A stretch of DNA of 6,214 nt from NCBI GenBank assembly GCA_030040175.1, contig JASHUF010000206.1:1-6214 (forward strand), in the 5' to 3' direction. The DNA is from Acidobacteriaceae bacterium. Lineage in GTDB: Bacteria > Acidobacteriota > Terriglobia > Terriglobales > Acidobacteriaceae. Position numbers and translations under genes: made by a program. Shown here one piece after another: positions 5,850-6,214 of this stretch (the stretch's first letter is position 1; every line of letters starts with the position of its first letter). The notes beneath the pieces are model-generated. The model was given only the letters and a program-made list of their open reading frames with translations, ran no database searches and was not told where the DNA came from.

Positions 5850-6214
5850 ATGTTCTTGATACCTGCACCCACCCGCCTTTTCTGTGCCGCCGTGCTGGCC
5901 GCGCTTATCCTGCCCGCCGCTGCTTCCCGGCCGCAAACGCAGGTTCCGGCGGCGCCCGCGCAAACTCAATCCGCGCCGGCGGCCGAGCCGGCCGCGCCCG
6001 CTCCCTCCGGCCCGCCCACGTTCCCCAAGCCCGATCCGGCCAGCTTTACTGCCACCTCGCCCACTGCCGATGAAGTGAACGCCTTCCTTCAGGCCAACTG
6101 GGGTTACGACGACGGCCGCATGTGGCAGGTGGAAGCCATTCTCAAGACCTCCGTCGAAGGTTTGAGCAAGGTGGTCATCTACATCGGCGACAAGACCGGC
6201 AAGGAGAAGCCGCA
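5850..6214 (+). CDS. Exported protein, N-terminal part (3' end outside window); possibly a thioredoxin-fold protein
   Basis: An open frame of 121 codons runs off the window end. The N-terminus is a signal peptide: basic Arg9, hydrophobic stretch 10-25 and a likely signal peptidase I site after Ala-Ala-Ala (23-25). An Ala/Pro-rich linker (about 28-63) is followed by a folded-looking segment with TADEVNAFLQANWGYDDG (72-89) and LSKVVIYIGDKTGKEKP (105-121). The product should act in the periplasm. The FLQANWGYD segment followed by a beta-rich stretch recalls the region before the thioredoxin-like domain in some acidobacterial DsbA/DsbC-like proteins. That is an impression only, because the CxxC region would lie beyond the window. 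AAGGAG (5842-5847) is just 2 bases from ATG 5850 but 8 bases from TTG 5856, so translation may begin two codons later; the signal peptide survives either way. Confidence 0.75.
   Translation, partial: MFLIPAPTRLFCAAVLAALILPAAASRPQTQVPAAPAQTQSAPAAEPAAPAPSGPPTFPKPDPASFTATSPTADEVNAFLQANWGYDDGRMWQVEAILKTSVEGLSKVVIYIGDKTGKEKP

Noticed and set aside
5281..5969. Overlapping minus-strand open frames (5281-5754 and 5370-5969) covering the end of nadE and the following gap
   Set aside because: They run through the palindromic repeat and the antisense of nadE, with no family motif. Open frames across such repeats are common and usually spurious.

Overview
The window is high-GC bacterial DNA carrying five genes, all on the + strand: the 3' end of a molybdenum-cofactor guanylyltransferase gene (mobA), an ABC-transporter ATPase of the Mla/Ttg2A type, a polyprenyl-phosphate sugar phosphotransferase that starts exopolysaccharide synthesis, a glutamine-dependent NAD+ synthetase (nadE), and the 5' end of a gene for an exported protein. 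The GC-rich codon use, the odd ABC signature and D-loop, and the style of the intergenic palindromes suggest an Acidobacteriota (Terriglobia-like) genome. This is inferred from family knowledge; there is no rRNA or other marker gene here to prove it.

Layout. 1-527: mobA end. 543-1466: ATPase, only 15 bases after mobA, so the two are probably co-transcribed. 1467-2147: 681 bases with no credible gene, but with a sigma-54-like -24/-12 element, two overlapping palindromes and several short direct repeats; it looks like the control region of the next gene. 2148-3677: sugar phosphotransferase. 3678-3909: intergenic, with a perfect 10-bp-stem palindrome and a possible promoter placed so that nadE would be leaderless. 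3910-5553: nadE. 5554-5849: intergenic, with a cluster of palindromes resembling a dispersed repeat, then a hairpin next to the ribosome binding site of the last gene. 5850-6214: start of a signal-peptide protein cut off by the window edge.

The genes do not form one pathway. mobA and the ATPase look like one transcription unit, while the sugar transferase, nadE and the exported protein each sit behind their own intergenic region. I found no CRISPR array, tRNA, rRNA, insertion sequence, toxin-antitoxin pair or defence system. The points worth following up are the non-canonical ATPase motifs, the sigma-54-like element with a long leader before an exopolysaccharide gene, and the palindromic intergenic repeats. 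I see no convincing new multi-gene system.
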